A stretch of 64,000 nucleotides of DNA, taken from Polyporus tsugae (lineage: Eukaryota > Basidiomycota > Agaricomycetes > Polyporales > Polyporaceae). The position numbers were made by a program, and so were the translations under genes. Shown here one piece after another: positions 11,719 to 22,065 of the stretch (its first letter is position 1; every line of letters begins with the position of its first letter). The stretch is taken from assembly GCA_024305745.1 (NCBI GenBank), contig JAHRBS010000011.1, forward strand, positions 434,001-498,000. Direction: 5' to 3'. The notes below the pieces were generated by a model. It was not told the DNA's origin, did no database searches, and saw only the letters and a list, made by a program, of their open reading frames with translations.

Positions 11719-13119
11719 GTGGCTCCCCCGACACAAAGCATCAGACGTCCCCCAAGTAACTCTACTCTTGGAGAAGATGACGTCTGGTACCTCTACGATC
11801 GACACATCGTATTCAACGGTACTCATTGGGTCTATACTACTAGAGAAGACGGATATCTCCTTGAAAGAACCTCCAGAGTTAACCCTACAGAGTGGCCCCA
11901 GGGATCTCTAGAGAATTCCAGTCAAATCCCTGTGGCGTCCCCGAACCTCAGTCGAAACCCCACCCCCAAAGCTTCCCCCTCACTCTCAGCTATTCCCCTA
12001 GCCACTGCTCTAACCCTAGCCAGCGAAGGAATCAGTCGCCGCACACCACCTCCAGTATCCCCCATCATTCCCCCACCCAAACTTCTGACATCAGGAAGTG
12101 GTGCCAACCCGAGACAAGTAATCAACCTCAACTCACCCCCGAAACCCAAGATCCCCATGTCCAACACGCAGTCACCTCCCATAACTGGTACCCCCACGGT
12201 ACGACCCAGCAAACAAAAGATCCGCCCACCTCCAGACTTCTCGGGAGACCGCACGCAAGCAGCTCTGTTCTTTAACACCTGCCGAACCTACCTACGCATC
12301 AATGCAGCATCCTATCCTAACAATGAAGAAAGGATCATCTTTATCTTGTCGTTCCTGGAAGGGGGCACTGCTGGACCATGGAAGGAAGTGTTGATGAGAG
12401 AAGCATATGAGATTGATGACCAGGGCACGGAAGTGGGATTTGGAACCTTCAACGCCTTCAAAGCAAAGTTCTTTGCCGCCTTCCAACCCCTATCTCCAGC
12501 TGCCAACTGCATCACCCAGATGAAAGCAATGAAACAGACGGGGTCAGCAGAAGACTACGTCGCCCAGTTCCGTCCCATTGCCGCCAAATCCACCGTCACA
12601 GACCTAGACGTCCTCTCGGACTACTTCCTCACAGGCCTTAACTCCAGTCTGATCAAGAACATCATGACTGTCGAGAAGCTGCCGACCTCAATCGAGGGGT
12701 ACTACGAACTCGCTGTATGTTTGGACATGCAATGGCGCAAGGCAAATGAGTACACCAAGCAGACCAAGCCTACCCAACCACTGTCAAACAAGACCCCGGT
12801 GTCAACTGGATCCTTCCCTGTTCGACTTCGAAAACTCACCGACGAAGAACGAGCCTACTTCAGGGAAAAAGGAATCTGCTTCAGATGCCACACCGAAGGT
12901 CACATTGCCCGGGACTGCAAGGGCACCCCCTTTACCCCCTCCAATACCAAGAACCCCACACCACCCCTGCCTCGCAAGATCCGCATTGTCACCACCAAGT
13001 CTGCTGAAACCCCCACCCCTGTTGAACCTTCCATTGCCTGCATTAGAGCCATCTATGCCTCTCTTTCCAATGCTGAAAAGGAAGAGGTGATAAACATTGC
13101 GGAAGCGGAGGGTTTTTGA
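11719..13119 (+). CDS. gag: Gag polyprotein, gypsy copy 1 (466 aa)
   Basis: An intact frame starting 50 bp after the 5' LTR. A proline/serine-rich N-terminal third is followed by the retrotransposon Gag (capsid-like) domain (about residues 165-320, with FNTCRTYL, EGGTAGPW and the E-DYVAQF block). A CCHC zinc knuckle follows (CFRCHTEGHIARDC, about 392-405), the nucleocapsid RNA-binding motif. The product would assemble virus-like particles in the cytoplasm. The frame ends GGT TTT TGA, overlapping a slippery heptamer (13110-13116) that probably serves Gag-Pol synthesis. The ATG is in-frame without an upstream alternative. The copy 2 product differs at only two residues (G/R and S/F). This frame is still open although pol is dead. 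Confidence 0.93.
   Translation: MAPPTQSIRRPPSNSTLGEDDVWYLYDRHIVFNGTHWVYTTREDGYLLERTSRVNPTEWPQGSLENSSQIPVASPNLSRNPTPKASPSLSAIPLATALTLASEGISRRTPPPVSPIIPPPKLLTSGSGANPRQVINLNSPPKPKIPMSNTQSPPITGTPTVRPSKQKIRPPPDFSGDRTQAALFFNTCRTYLRINAASYPNNEERIIFILSFLEGGTAGPWKEVLMREAYEIDDQGTEVGFGTFNAFKAKFFAAFQPLSPAANCITQMKAMKQTGSAEDYVAQFRPIAAKSTVTDLDVLSDYFLTGLNSSLIKNIMTVEKLPTSIEGYYELAVCLDMQWRKANEYTKQTKPTQPLSNKTPVSTGSFPVRLRKLTDEERAYFREKGICFRCHTEGHIARDCKGTPFTPSNTKNPTPPLPRKIRIVTTKSAETPTPVEPSIACIRAIYASLSNAEKEEVINIAEAEGF
13110..13116 (+). promoter_or_regulatory. Candidate -1 ribosomal frameshift heptamer GGGTTTT
   Basis: In the Gag frame the sequence reads G GGT TTT directly before the TGA stop, matching the X XXY YYZ rule. 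Pol lies in the -1 frame. The identical heptamer ends Gag in copy 2 (47607-47613) and in the distinct gypsy fragment at 63014-63020. Confidence 0.55.
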
Positions 13120-16100
13120 ATGGGTCGACAGTACCGATGTCTGGATGACCCCAAATTATGGTCTCTCCTGTAATTGTAGCAGAGATATCCAACCAATCTA
13201 TGCGGATTCCTGTCTCTATCACAAATGACCGAATCATCGAAACCCATGCCCTAGTTGACTCCGGAGCAGAAGGGATCTTCATTGATCACAGTTTTGCCCT
13301 TGCTCAAGGGCTCCCATGCTCCAAGCTGCTATCACCCATCCCAGTATTCAATGTCGATGGTACACCCAATCAACAGGGCTTCATAACCCACTGTGTACGA
13401 AAGGACCTGACCATTGCTGGACTCACCCAACACACTCGATTTCTGGTAACCGCACTGGGCAACGAGCACATCATTCTCGGCCTACCCTGGCTTCGTCAAA
13501 CCAATGCCAAGGTGGACTGGCAGCAAGGCCTAGTCGACTTTGCCAACCCGGAATCCCCACCTCTACCAACCCCCTCACCATTCAAACCAAAGCAACCCAC
13601 GGTAGAAATGGTACCAGATCAGGGAGACGAAAGACAAACTTCCCCACACTGCAAAGAGGAAGAGACCTCTCCAGAAGAAGACAAGTCACACGATCCACTC
13701 CTAGAGCTGGCCCCAGATGAACTCCTTATCTCATATATCCACGGCAAACCAGTCATCAGCATCTTCCAACCTGATGAACCTCCTGTCATACGGGACATTC
13801 CCTTTGACCTACACAACGGCCATACCGGCCCAGTTACTATTGGACGATGTACACATTGGAAATCACTGCTAGGCCTTCCACGGTTCTCCATAGGACAACA
13901 GACTTGGGTTGTAGGCAAACTCAACCCGGCTATGGAAATGGCACAGAAACTCCATGAAGGCGAGAAAGCCCGTTCTTTTGAGGACATGGTACCCGACCTC
14001 TACCATGACTACAGAGACATCTTTGAGAAAAAAGCGGCAGAGCGGTTCCCTGAATCCCGACCTTATGACCATGCTATCGATCTCAAATCTGACTTCGTCC
14101 CCTGGAACTGCAAAGTCTATCTCCTCTCTCCAAAGGAGCAGACTGCGCTTGACAAATTCATTGACGAGAACCTGCGCAAAGGCTATATCAGACCTTCAAA
14201 ATCCCCCCAAGCCTCACCTTTCTTCTTTGTCTCAAAGAAAGATGGATCCCTCAGACCCTGCCAAGACTACCGCTATCTCAATGAAGGAACTATCAAGAAT
14301 TTGTACCCGCTCCCACTAGTCCAAGAGCTCGTCGACAAATTTCAAGGAGCGACAATCTTCTCAAAAATGGACTTGCGGTCTGGCTACAACAATGTTCGGA
14401 TCAAAGAAGGACATCAATGGAAGGCAGCGTTCAAATGCTCTAAAGGATTATTCAAACCCACCATTATGTTCTTTGGGCTATGTAACTCTCCTCCCACATT
14501 CCAAGAGATGATGAACAACATCTTCTACGACATGATTGATGAAGGCTAGATGGTTATCTACATGGACGATATCCTTATCTTTTCAAAGGACCCCAAGACC
14601 CACGCTGCATAGACTCTTCGGGTTCTCCAACAACTCCGCAACAATGACCTGTTTTTCAAGCCCGAGAAATGCTTCTTCGATGTCCAGGAGGTGGAATTCC
14701 TTGGCCTCATCATCAAACCCGGCATTGTTGCCATGGACCCCACCAAACTTCAGGGAATTCAGGACTGGCCTGTCCCCACCTCCGTCAAGGGAGTGAGGTC
14801 ATTCCTTGGATTTGGTAACTTCTACCGATGGTTCATCTCACATTACTCGGATCTGGCACGCCCGCTTCATGACCTCACCAAGAAGGACAACTCACGTTTG
14901 ACAAACTCAAGTCCAAATTCATGGAGTCCCCAGTCCTTATACTTCCCGACAAGACCAAACCATTCACCATTGAGTCTGATGCCTCCAAGTTCGCGACGGG
15001 TGCAGTGTTAAGACAAGCCGACGCTAATGGAGACATGCATCCATGTGCCTACTTGTCAAAATCATTCGATGCAGCCCAACGGAATTACAAAATCTACGAT
15101 CGAGAACTCCTGGGTATTGTCCGCACCTTGGAAGAATGGCGACACTATCTGGAAGGCAGTCCACACCCCATTGAAGTCCTCTCCGACCACCAGAATCTTA
15201 CCTACTTTCGCACAGCACGAAAGGTCAATTGGCGACAAGCGCAATGGAGTTTATTCTTATCCCTCTTTGACCTCAAACTTTGACACATTCCTGGCATGTG
15301 AATGATACAATCAGACACCTTATCACATCTCCAACATCTGAATCTGGAAACAAACGACAATGACTCCACTATAATTCTACCAAGCCATCTCTTTGTTGCT
15401 CCACTAGACACAGCCCTTGCTGAACGCATCCGCACTACCCAGGCAAAGGACAAGGTGGTGCTGGATGCCCTTGCCGCAGTCAAAGACGGCTTGGTACTCC
15501 CTATGCGATCTACTCTGGCAGACTGGGCATTCGAAGATGGATTGGTGTTTTTCCAGCGTCGGTGCTACGTCCCTCCCGAGGAGAGCCTACAGCGGGAAAT
15601 TGTCAGGCGATATCATGACCTGCGCCCAATGGGCCATCCGGGACAGTTTGGAACCCTGGAACTACTACAACGTCATTACTGGTGGCCTGGCACGTCTGTC
15701 TTTGTCCGGAACTATGTTCATGGCTGTGCAATCTGTCAACAAACCAAAGTCAACGCACATCCAACCGTTCCACCGCTTATGCCCATCCCGGCGAAACTGG
15801 ATGCCAACCCCTTCAAAACGGTGTCTATGGACTTCATCACAGACCTTCCCCCGTCAGGGGGCATTGACGCCCTCATGGTCATGGCAGACCATGACTCTAC
15901 AAAGGGGATGGTTCTTATTGGGTGCACAAAGACCATCGATGCTATGGGCACCACCCTACTCTACCACCAACATGTCTACAAATGATTTGGACTCCCATCG
16001 CGCATCATATCGGATCGTGGACCTCAGTTTGCAGCCAAAGTGTTCCAAGAACTTACTTGCTTGGTCGGCTCCAAATCCTCCCTACGTACAGCCTACCACC

Positions 16101-16858
16101 CAGAAACTGATGGAGGAACAGAGCGGATGAATCAGGAAATAGAGGCTTATCTCCGAGCATTCTGCGCCAGTCACTCAGAAGACTGGGCCACCTACCTCCC
16201 CGATATTGAGTTTATGCACAACCAACGCACTGCACAAGGACACAACACATCCCCATTCTATGTAATGATGGGCTACAATCCCCGGGCCATTCCATCTGTC
16301 TTCCCCAAGACTCCAGTTCCCTCAGTTGAACTACACCTTGATAATCTCTGGAAAGTCCGAGAAGAAGCCCTAGCAGCCCATGAGCTAGCACGGCAGTGCA
16401 TGGCCGAACGTATCACGAGGGGCTTCACCCCGTTCAAACTAGGACAGAAGGTATGGCTTGAAGCCAAGAACTTCCGATTCACCACCGACCACAAGAAACT
16501 GGCTATGAAAAGACAAGGACCATTTGAAATCATCGAGGTCCTGGGTCCGCTGACCTATCAGCTACAGCTACCGCAGCAATGGAGGAAACATCCTGTGTTC
16601 CACGCCACCCTCCTGACCCCTTATCATGAAAACGACACACATGGTCCCAACTTCCCCCTTCCCCCTCCTGACCTGATAGAAGGGGAAGAAGAATACGAAG
16701 TAGAAGCCATCGTTGGACATTGGAAGCACTTCGGCCGAATGGCATATCTAGTCAAGTGGGTGGGATACTCTACTGCGGAAAATTCCTGGGAACCAGAGTC
16801 CAACCTCCGGAACACTCCCAATATCCTACTGGCCTATAAAAAGACCTATTGTATGTGA
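13113..16858 (+). pseudogene. pol: Pol polyprotein (PR-RT-RNaseH-IN-chromodomain), gypsy copy 1, inactivated
   Basis: Domains in order: aspartic protease (ALVDSGAEG), reverse transcriptase with MDLRSGYNN, FFGLCNSPPTFQ and the catalytic YMDD, then RNase H ([15 protein letters not shown]). The integrase follows with its zinc-binding H-H-C-C region (GHPGQFGT ... CAICQQTK) and D-D-E core ([25 protein letters not shown]). The C-terminal chromodomain reads [17 protein letters not shown]. In-frame stops occur at 13146, 14547 (before MVIYMDD), 14610, 15281, 15299 and 15983 (HVYK-stop-FGLPSR), with a frame break near 14890. The stops fit C-to-T or G-to-A changes from CGA, TGG or CAG. All are present in copy 2. 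Confidence 0.93.
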
Positions 16859-16895
16859 CCGACTCTCCGGAATCCCCCCCTAGCAACTCCCAAAC

Positions 16896-17612
16896 ATGTC
16901 CTCCTCCCCTCTCAACATCGCTGCTGTCTCCTTCCCCGTACTCCGTGCCTCTATGGCCGATCTCCTCCAGAACCTCATCTCGCTCAGCCCTCCCGATTAC
17001 CACATCCTCCTCAGACAGATCCAAGACAATGAACCCCTATCCCACACCATCGATGCCGCTCGCCAGGCGGACATTGCCCTCTGTCTTTGCAAAAAGGCCA
17101 TTAACACCATCAGTTTCGCGAAGGAGGACCTCCAGGAGTGCAAGTTCTGACTGGCTAACACCCTCAAAGCCATCGTCGACGTCCTCCACCAGTCCCCGCT
17201 TGGGTCCCAGATCCCTGGCAAGTTCTACGAGCGGTACGGCTATGCCCCTCCCATCGAACATACCCCCAAGGGACCCAAGCACGAGGAAGCAGAGCACAAG
17301 GACCCTCCCCCAAACTCCCCCACATGCAGCCTGGACCTACCTCCGTGGCGTCGTCGCTCCCCTCGCCAATCTACCCAAACAGCGACCACGCAGTCCGAGG
17401 CTAGCGCGTCTTGGTCCTCCTCCTGCCGCACTCACCGACAGAGCGCCCAGTCCTCTCCTCCTCACCCCACGCTGCAGCAGCGTATCTCCTCCCCTACCAG
17501 ATCACACCACTCTGGCGAGTCAGACTTCTCCGATGTCCCCTTAGACCACTACCGTCATTCAATAGAGGCCACGTTTGGCCATGACGATGACGGCGAGGTC
17601 ATCTACGCCTAG
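16896..17612 (+). pseudogene. Additional ORF between pol and the 3' LTR (ORF3), one in-frame stop
   Basis: The frame starts at ATG 37 bp after pol and runs 238 codons to TAG at 17610, interrupted only by TGA at 17148-17150 (F-stop-LANTL, probably CGA originally). The N-terminal half is helical (FPVLRASMADLLQNLI, DAARQADIALCLCKK, AKEDLQECKF). The C-terminal half is S/P/R-rich with an acidic end (GHDDDGEVIYA). No membrane segment or signal peptide is visible, so it is not a typical envelope protein. I do not recognise the family. Preservation across the stop suggests it was once coding. Copy 2 has it at 51392-52108. Confidence 0.6.
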
Positions 17613-17645
17613 CTTCGGAGCAGCCAGGCCATAGACAGGGGGTAA

Positions 17646-18122
17646 TGTTACCACCTTGTATGCCATCTTATCTTTTCCCCTTTGACGTTCCTATCTTGCT
17701 CTCGCCCCTGCATGACTTCCGGGTTCAACCCCGCTGTACTCTTACTAGGCGCGTGATCACAACATCACGTGTTAGCTATTGTCCTCGATCCGGACCATCC
17801 CATGCTATTGTCCTTCTCAGTACAATAGGCCTCCCCTTCTCGGTTACTCCTTTGTTCTCTGTTCACTGTAGGGTTCCGTTACCTCAGTTCCACTATTGTT
17901 TCTGTTACCTACATAAGACGAGACCCCCATGTACTTTTCCCTAGTTTGACCTCTTGAATCTATTGAGGTTCTCACTCCCCACTGAACCCTTGAGCGTCTG
18001 TCCCCTGGCCAGTCGCTACTCAGAACCTCTGACACAACGAACACTGCTTAACTCCCTCGTCATCCTCTGCCCACTTTGAGAGTGCGCACCTCTGACCACA
18101 CACTGAGAACCTTGTCATAACA
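17646..18122 (+). repeat. 3' LTR of gypsy copy 1
   Basis: 477 bp. It carries variants (for example GCCATCTT, GACGTTCC, ATCTTGCT, GACCACAC) that are also present in the 3' LTR of copy 2 but absent from both 5' LTRs. Confidence 0.93.
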
Positions 18123-18127
18123 AGAAC
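18123..18127. repeat. 5-bp target duplication of gypsy copy 1, right
   Basis: AGAAC directly follows the 3' LTR terminal AACA, matching 11187-11191. Confidence 0.9.
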
Positions 18128-19655
18128 CAGCGCTTCAATGCTGAGGGCAAGGAGGAGCGCGCCAAGGCTGCACAGCAAACTGAGAATGACACCGATGATC
18201 AAGACGAGGTGCTTGGAGACGAGGTAGATGAGGACGACTTGGATAAGCTCTTGGAGGGTGAGGATTTGGGGAGTGAGGTGGCGAGCATGGGCCCCGTAAA
18301 GAAGGTTTGTGATAAAGTTCGCTCTGGCAGCCTGGGAAACAACGCTCACTGTTGAACTTTCTGCGGCACTGGCAGCTCTGCCTCATTGTAACCAAGATCC
18401 TCTCGTCTCCGCAGCGTCGCTCACTATTTCAAAAGGCAGCCGCAAACATATTTGACAAGTCAACTCCTGAAGAAGAGTGTTGGCGCAAACTCATAGTCAT
18501 ACATGATGTCGCTACCAGGTGGAACTACACTCACACTATGATTGAGTGCACCTTGCTTCTCCGCGATGTATGTGTCCATTCTGTCACGAGCTTTTGATTC
18601 CTACTACTGACGAAGAATGGACTAGGCAATCGAACTCTGGATGCTATGGAACAAGCCCCTACATGCCCTCACGTTAACGGATGGGGAGTGGAATACCCTT
18701 GGAATGCTTGGCAGCATGCTCGAGGTTCGTCGCTCTGTTTGATCATCATATCGCTCACCAATATATGTTGAACCAAATATCTACAGGTCTTCACGAAGGT
18801 GACAAAGGAGATGTCGCATGCAGGAACACCAACACTTCCCTTCGTCATCCCCATGTACCATTACATGCAACTCGAGCTCAAAAAGTGCATTCAAGACTGG
18901 CAACTGTGGCTAAGTCTCCGCAATGCCGCAGCGGCCAGACTGGAGAAGCTCAAAGAGTATTATCAGCATGCTAAGGAGTCGCAGTACACAGTTTTGGCAA
19001 CCGGTACGTCTGTCTGCCATCTATATCCAATTTCTCAGTTCCCAGAATGAATGCAATCATATTCCAGTGCTCCACCCATCGCTTCATCTAGAGTGGCTGA
19101 GGAATCTTGGGGAAGACTTTGTTTCCCATGCCCGTATCCTTTTCGAACACGTATACGCCGCGTATGCCGAGTCGTCACCACCACCTGATCCCACACCTGT
19201 TGCCACCCCTAGCAACATGGACGACAGCTTCCTTAGCTTGGTGTTTGCCATACAACCTGACAAACCAGTCTCCGATGGCGCTGCATCAACATCTAGCACG
19301 CCGGTGCCTGAGTGAACCGAGATCGAGAAGTACCTGTCCGGCGAGGGTGGAAGGGGCGAATACAACGCACCAAGCCAACACACTAATGACCTGTTGGCAC
19401 TGTTGCTTATCGCGCATCCCACAGAAGCACCAGTCTGCGTTTCCAGTCATCGCGTGCATGGCCCGAGACATACTCGCCATCCCCGGCATGAGCGTCGCCG
19501 TTGAGCGCATGTTTTCGAAGTCGCGTCACCTCTGCGCGGATGCTCGAGCCTCATTCAAGGCACAGACCATCACGGAGGCCATGTGCATGAAGCACTGGAT
19601 CCGAGACGGCCTCCTCAACCTCACCAAGCCTCCCAGCCTGCAGGACCCTTCGTAA
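18123..19655 (+). pseudogene. hAT transposase, 3' half (dimerisation domain)
   Basis: This part resumes after the gypsy insert. An acidic linker (18150-18290, D/E-rich) is followed by PQRRSLFQKAA, DVATRWNYTHTMI, a long helical block (FVIPMYHYMQLELKK) and the hATC dimerisation region EIEKYLSG ... FPVIACMARDILAIPGMSVAVERMFS. The SVAVERMFS segment carries the conserved hAT glutamate. Several GT-AG introns join the blocks. An in-frame TGA at 19313-19315 (E-stop-TEIEKYL, consistent with CGA to TGA) and frame changes show decay. The first 5 bases are the duplicated gypsy target. Confidence 0.8.
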
Positions 19656-19756
19656 CATTCTATATACTGCATATATACTATTTATATCCCTTTATAATCC
19701 ATGTACTGTTTACTTTACTGTTTTCCGTAAACGTAAACTAAACGGTTGGAGCACTA

Positions 19757-19764
19757 GTATCTTG
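19757..19764. repeat. 8-bp target duplication of the hAT element, right
   Basis: GTATCTTG directly follows the terminal GGAGCACTA and matches 7986-7993 exactly. Confidence 0.9.
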
Positions 19765-20134
19765 GGACGTCCGCGACTTCAGACCTTATGCCAGGGAAAG
19801 GTCGCCGTGGAAGAAAAAACTTAGTACCGTTCATATGGGAGAGGAAAGATGAGGGACTTGGACAAAAAGACAGGCGGGATCATGGCTGCTCACCGTAATT
19901 GAAGCTCCGACATGGTCCTGTACAGTATCGGGACGGTCGCTCTCCGAGAATGTCCGAGGGACTATGTAAGGCGCCTTGAGCAGGATGCTGTGCGGTGCAG
20001 TTGCAGCGACCAAGAAGGATTCTATGAGATTGCAAGGGGATTGGGAGAACATTGGGAGTGGATTGCAAGAGGGTTGTGAAGCGCGCGATCATTGGCTGAC
20101 ATTGCCATCAGGAGAATACTTGAATTGATCTTAC
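19765..20134 (-). repeat. Dispersed repeat shared with 28741-29060 (inverted)
   Basis: The complement of this segment aligns with 28741-29060. Shared blocks include TTGCGCGCTTCACA versus ATCGCGCGCTTCACA, CAATCC..CTTGCAA, CCCGGTACTGTACAG versus CCCGATACTGTACAG, and CGTCGGAGCTT versus TGTCGGAGCTT. No coding frame is seen. It lies between the hAT right flank and the Harbinger transposase. Confidence 0.5.
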
Positions 20135-20351
20135 AAGTGATTACTATTTTATTCAATAATTGTCCGAGCTTAAAACCCATTAGGGATGTTCAATTCTCGT
20201 CGCTCGCTCATTTCATCACGTGCCTACACAGCGCTTGCGTGGCAGGTTGAGACTCCACTCCACAGCCACAGGTGCGAGCTCATCCCGTGGATGCAAGCAG
20301 GCGCCATTGATGGGATTGCGCCATCTCATTCTGCCCTCTCACCTTGTTATT

Positions 20352-21920
20352 ATGCCTTGTCAGCCCCTTCACAAAGTGCAGGCAGATGCTGCAAAGCTTG
20401 CTGAAGCACTCATCGCTGTCTCTCTCTCTCTTAATACCCCAATTTTTGGCCCTGAAGTGGACGGACCAGACGGCCTCGGCGCGCCAGCGCAACCGGGTGA
20501 CGACTTTGATGGCTCAGAGTCTGAGTCCGACGAAGATTACGACCTGCATGACATGTGTATGGCTGAAGTCCTAGAACTTGCTGGATTTTCCTGGGCAGAG
20601 TTTGCAAGGGCCCTCTTGGGTAATGGATCGCGAGGTGCATACAACACATGGCTGAAGTCCGAAGATTTCTTCCCCATCGCGCTGCAGTCCCCTGACCGCT
20701 GGTTTCGCCATCTCTTCTGGTTTGTACTTATGGCCTATTGTATAAATATATATTTGTATTTGACTGGTCAAAAAGTGTTAGTTGAGACACGTTTGATAGG
20801 CTGGTCGCACTTCTCGCACAGAACCCAATTTTCACATCAACTGGCCGCAAGCCTCAGCGCCATGTCAAGTATCAGCTTGCGGCATTCCTGTTCCAGTATG
20901 GACGCCTTGGAACCGACTCCCTTGATGTGGCACAGAAGTTGGGTATTGGGCATGGAACAGTTATTTTGCATTGCAGGCAGGTTGTGCATGCACTCCGTGA
21001 GCTCCGCTCCCAATATCTTTGGTGGCCAGGTGAAGCTTATCGTACGGAAACTGCGGATGTTATTGAGTCGAAGTCGGGGTTTCCTATGTGTGTTGGTGCA
21101 TGTGATGGGAGCCTGATTCGCTTTTGCGAGGAGCCAATAGTAGATGGACATGTGTATGTATCACGGAAGAAGAGTTACTCGGTCAGTGCCATTCTGTGTA
21201 TATGTGTTGTGAGTTGCTTTTTAGTAGGCTGACTATCTGAATTAGACCAACATCCAGACAGCTGTTGATGAGACTGGTCGATTTACATCCTATGATCTTG
21301 GATGGCCAGGATCTATACCCGATTCACGAGTCTTCAAAAACTCGCATATCTGGACACATCGCCACTCATATTTCAGAACAGGCGAGTACATCCTTGTCGA
21401 CAAGGGTAAAGTTACCATGTGCTCCATCATTGCAGAATGAGACCATTTACTTACACCACTGTAGGATACATGTCAACACCATGGACTGTGCGACCTTTCG
21501 ATGAAGCAGAGATTGGTCGTGCATCCCCTCATGACTGGAAACGGATGCGCGAGTTCAACCAGCGACTCTCATCAATTCGCATCATCAGCGAGCATGCATA
21601 TGGTCGGCTTAAGGGTCGCTTCCCCGGCCTGAAGGCAGCTGGCAAACATCAAGACATGGAAGAACTCTACAAGGTAATCGAGGTGCTACTTGTGTTGCAC
21701 AACATCTGCATGGACTGGAGGGATAGGCCAGAGGATATTCCTGAGTTTGATCCCTAGGGAACTGCATGATGATGAGGAGGAGGAAGCTGATGTGGACCTG
21801 GATGAGGCTGAAGTTATCCCACAGGATGCCAATATTCTGCTATACGAGACCAAGGACTGGTTGAAGAAGCGGGGATATGAGAAGAGGAAGTTGCTTCTGG
21901 ATTACTTATTCCCACTCTAG
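20352..21920 (+). pseudogene. PIF/Harbinger DDE transposase
   Basis: At least four exons. Exon 1 (ATG at 20352, MPCQPLHK) has an acidic segment (20505-20550). Exon 2 (about 20795-21180) has the helix-turn-helix-like LDVAQKLGIGHGTV and the first catalytic Asp in GACDGSLI. Exon 3 (about 21249-21403) has the second Asp in GWPGSIPDSRVF. Exon 4 (about 21464-21757) has the Glu in ISEHAYGRLKGRFPGL, the DDE_Tnp_4 signature. The exon 3-4 junction (DKG|YMSTPW) splices cleanly. Exon 1-2 does not splice in frame with any obvious GT-AG pair. An acidic tail (EEEEADVDLDE, ending DYLFPL at 21920) lies in another frame after the stop at 21757, so at least one indel is likely. The enzyme would act in the nucleus with the Myb-like partner. 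Confidence 0.85.
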
Positions 21921-22065
21921 TTAACCATTTAAGTTCACACTGTTACTCATTGTACTATAATGTAAAAGGAACAACAGAGATCAACATTGTTTATGCACCC
22001 GACTTGAACATCTTAATGAGAAATGACTCCGCAGCATGACGAAGCTCCTCGCTCGCCCCCTCTGC

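Larger units (their letters stand above)
11192..18122 (+). mobile_element. Ty3/gypsy chromovirus, copy 1, full length but decayed
   Basis: The 6931-bp element has 477-bp LTRs (TGTTAC...AACA). Internal order is Gag, protease, reverse transcriptase, RNase H, integrase, chromodomain and then an extra ORF. A purine-rich tract (CAGGGGGTAA, 17636-17645) sits directly before the 3' LTR. The word TTAGGTC-AAAC directly follows the 5' LTR and recurs in the third gypsy element, so it is a candidate primer-binding region. The integrase-plus-chromodomain order places it in the chromovirus (Tf1/sushi-like) clade. Pol carries six in-frame stops and one frame break, all shared with copy 2 (45689-52618). Confidence 0.95.
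7994..19756 (+). mobile_element. hAT DNA transposon, split by a nested gypsy retrotransposon
   Basis: The ends are inverted repeats: TAGTGCTCCAACCATTTA on the left and, complemented, TAGTGCTCCAACCGTTTA on the right. They are flanked by the exact 8-bp duplication GTATCTTG. Removing the gypsy insert (11192-18122) and its duplicated 5 bp leaves an element of about 4.8 kb. It encodes a small ORF (8432-8851) and a multi-exon transposase split into 8970-11191 and 18123-19655. The subterminal regions share GTTTACGTTTAC-type words on both sides. Stop codons in the transposase mean this copy is not autonomous now. Confidence 0.92.
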
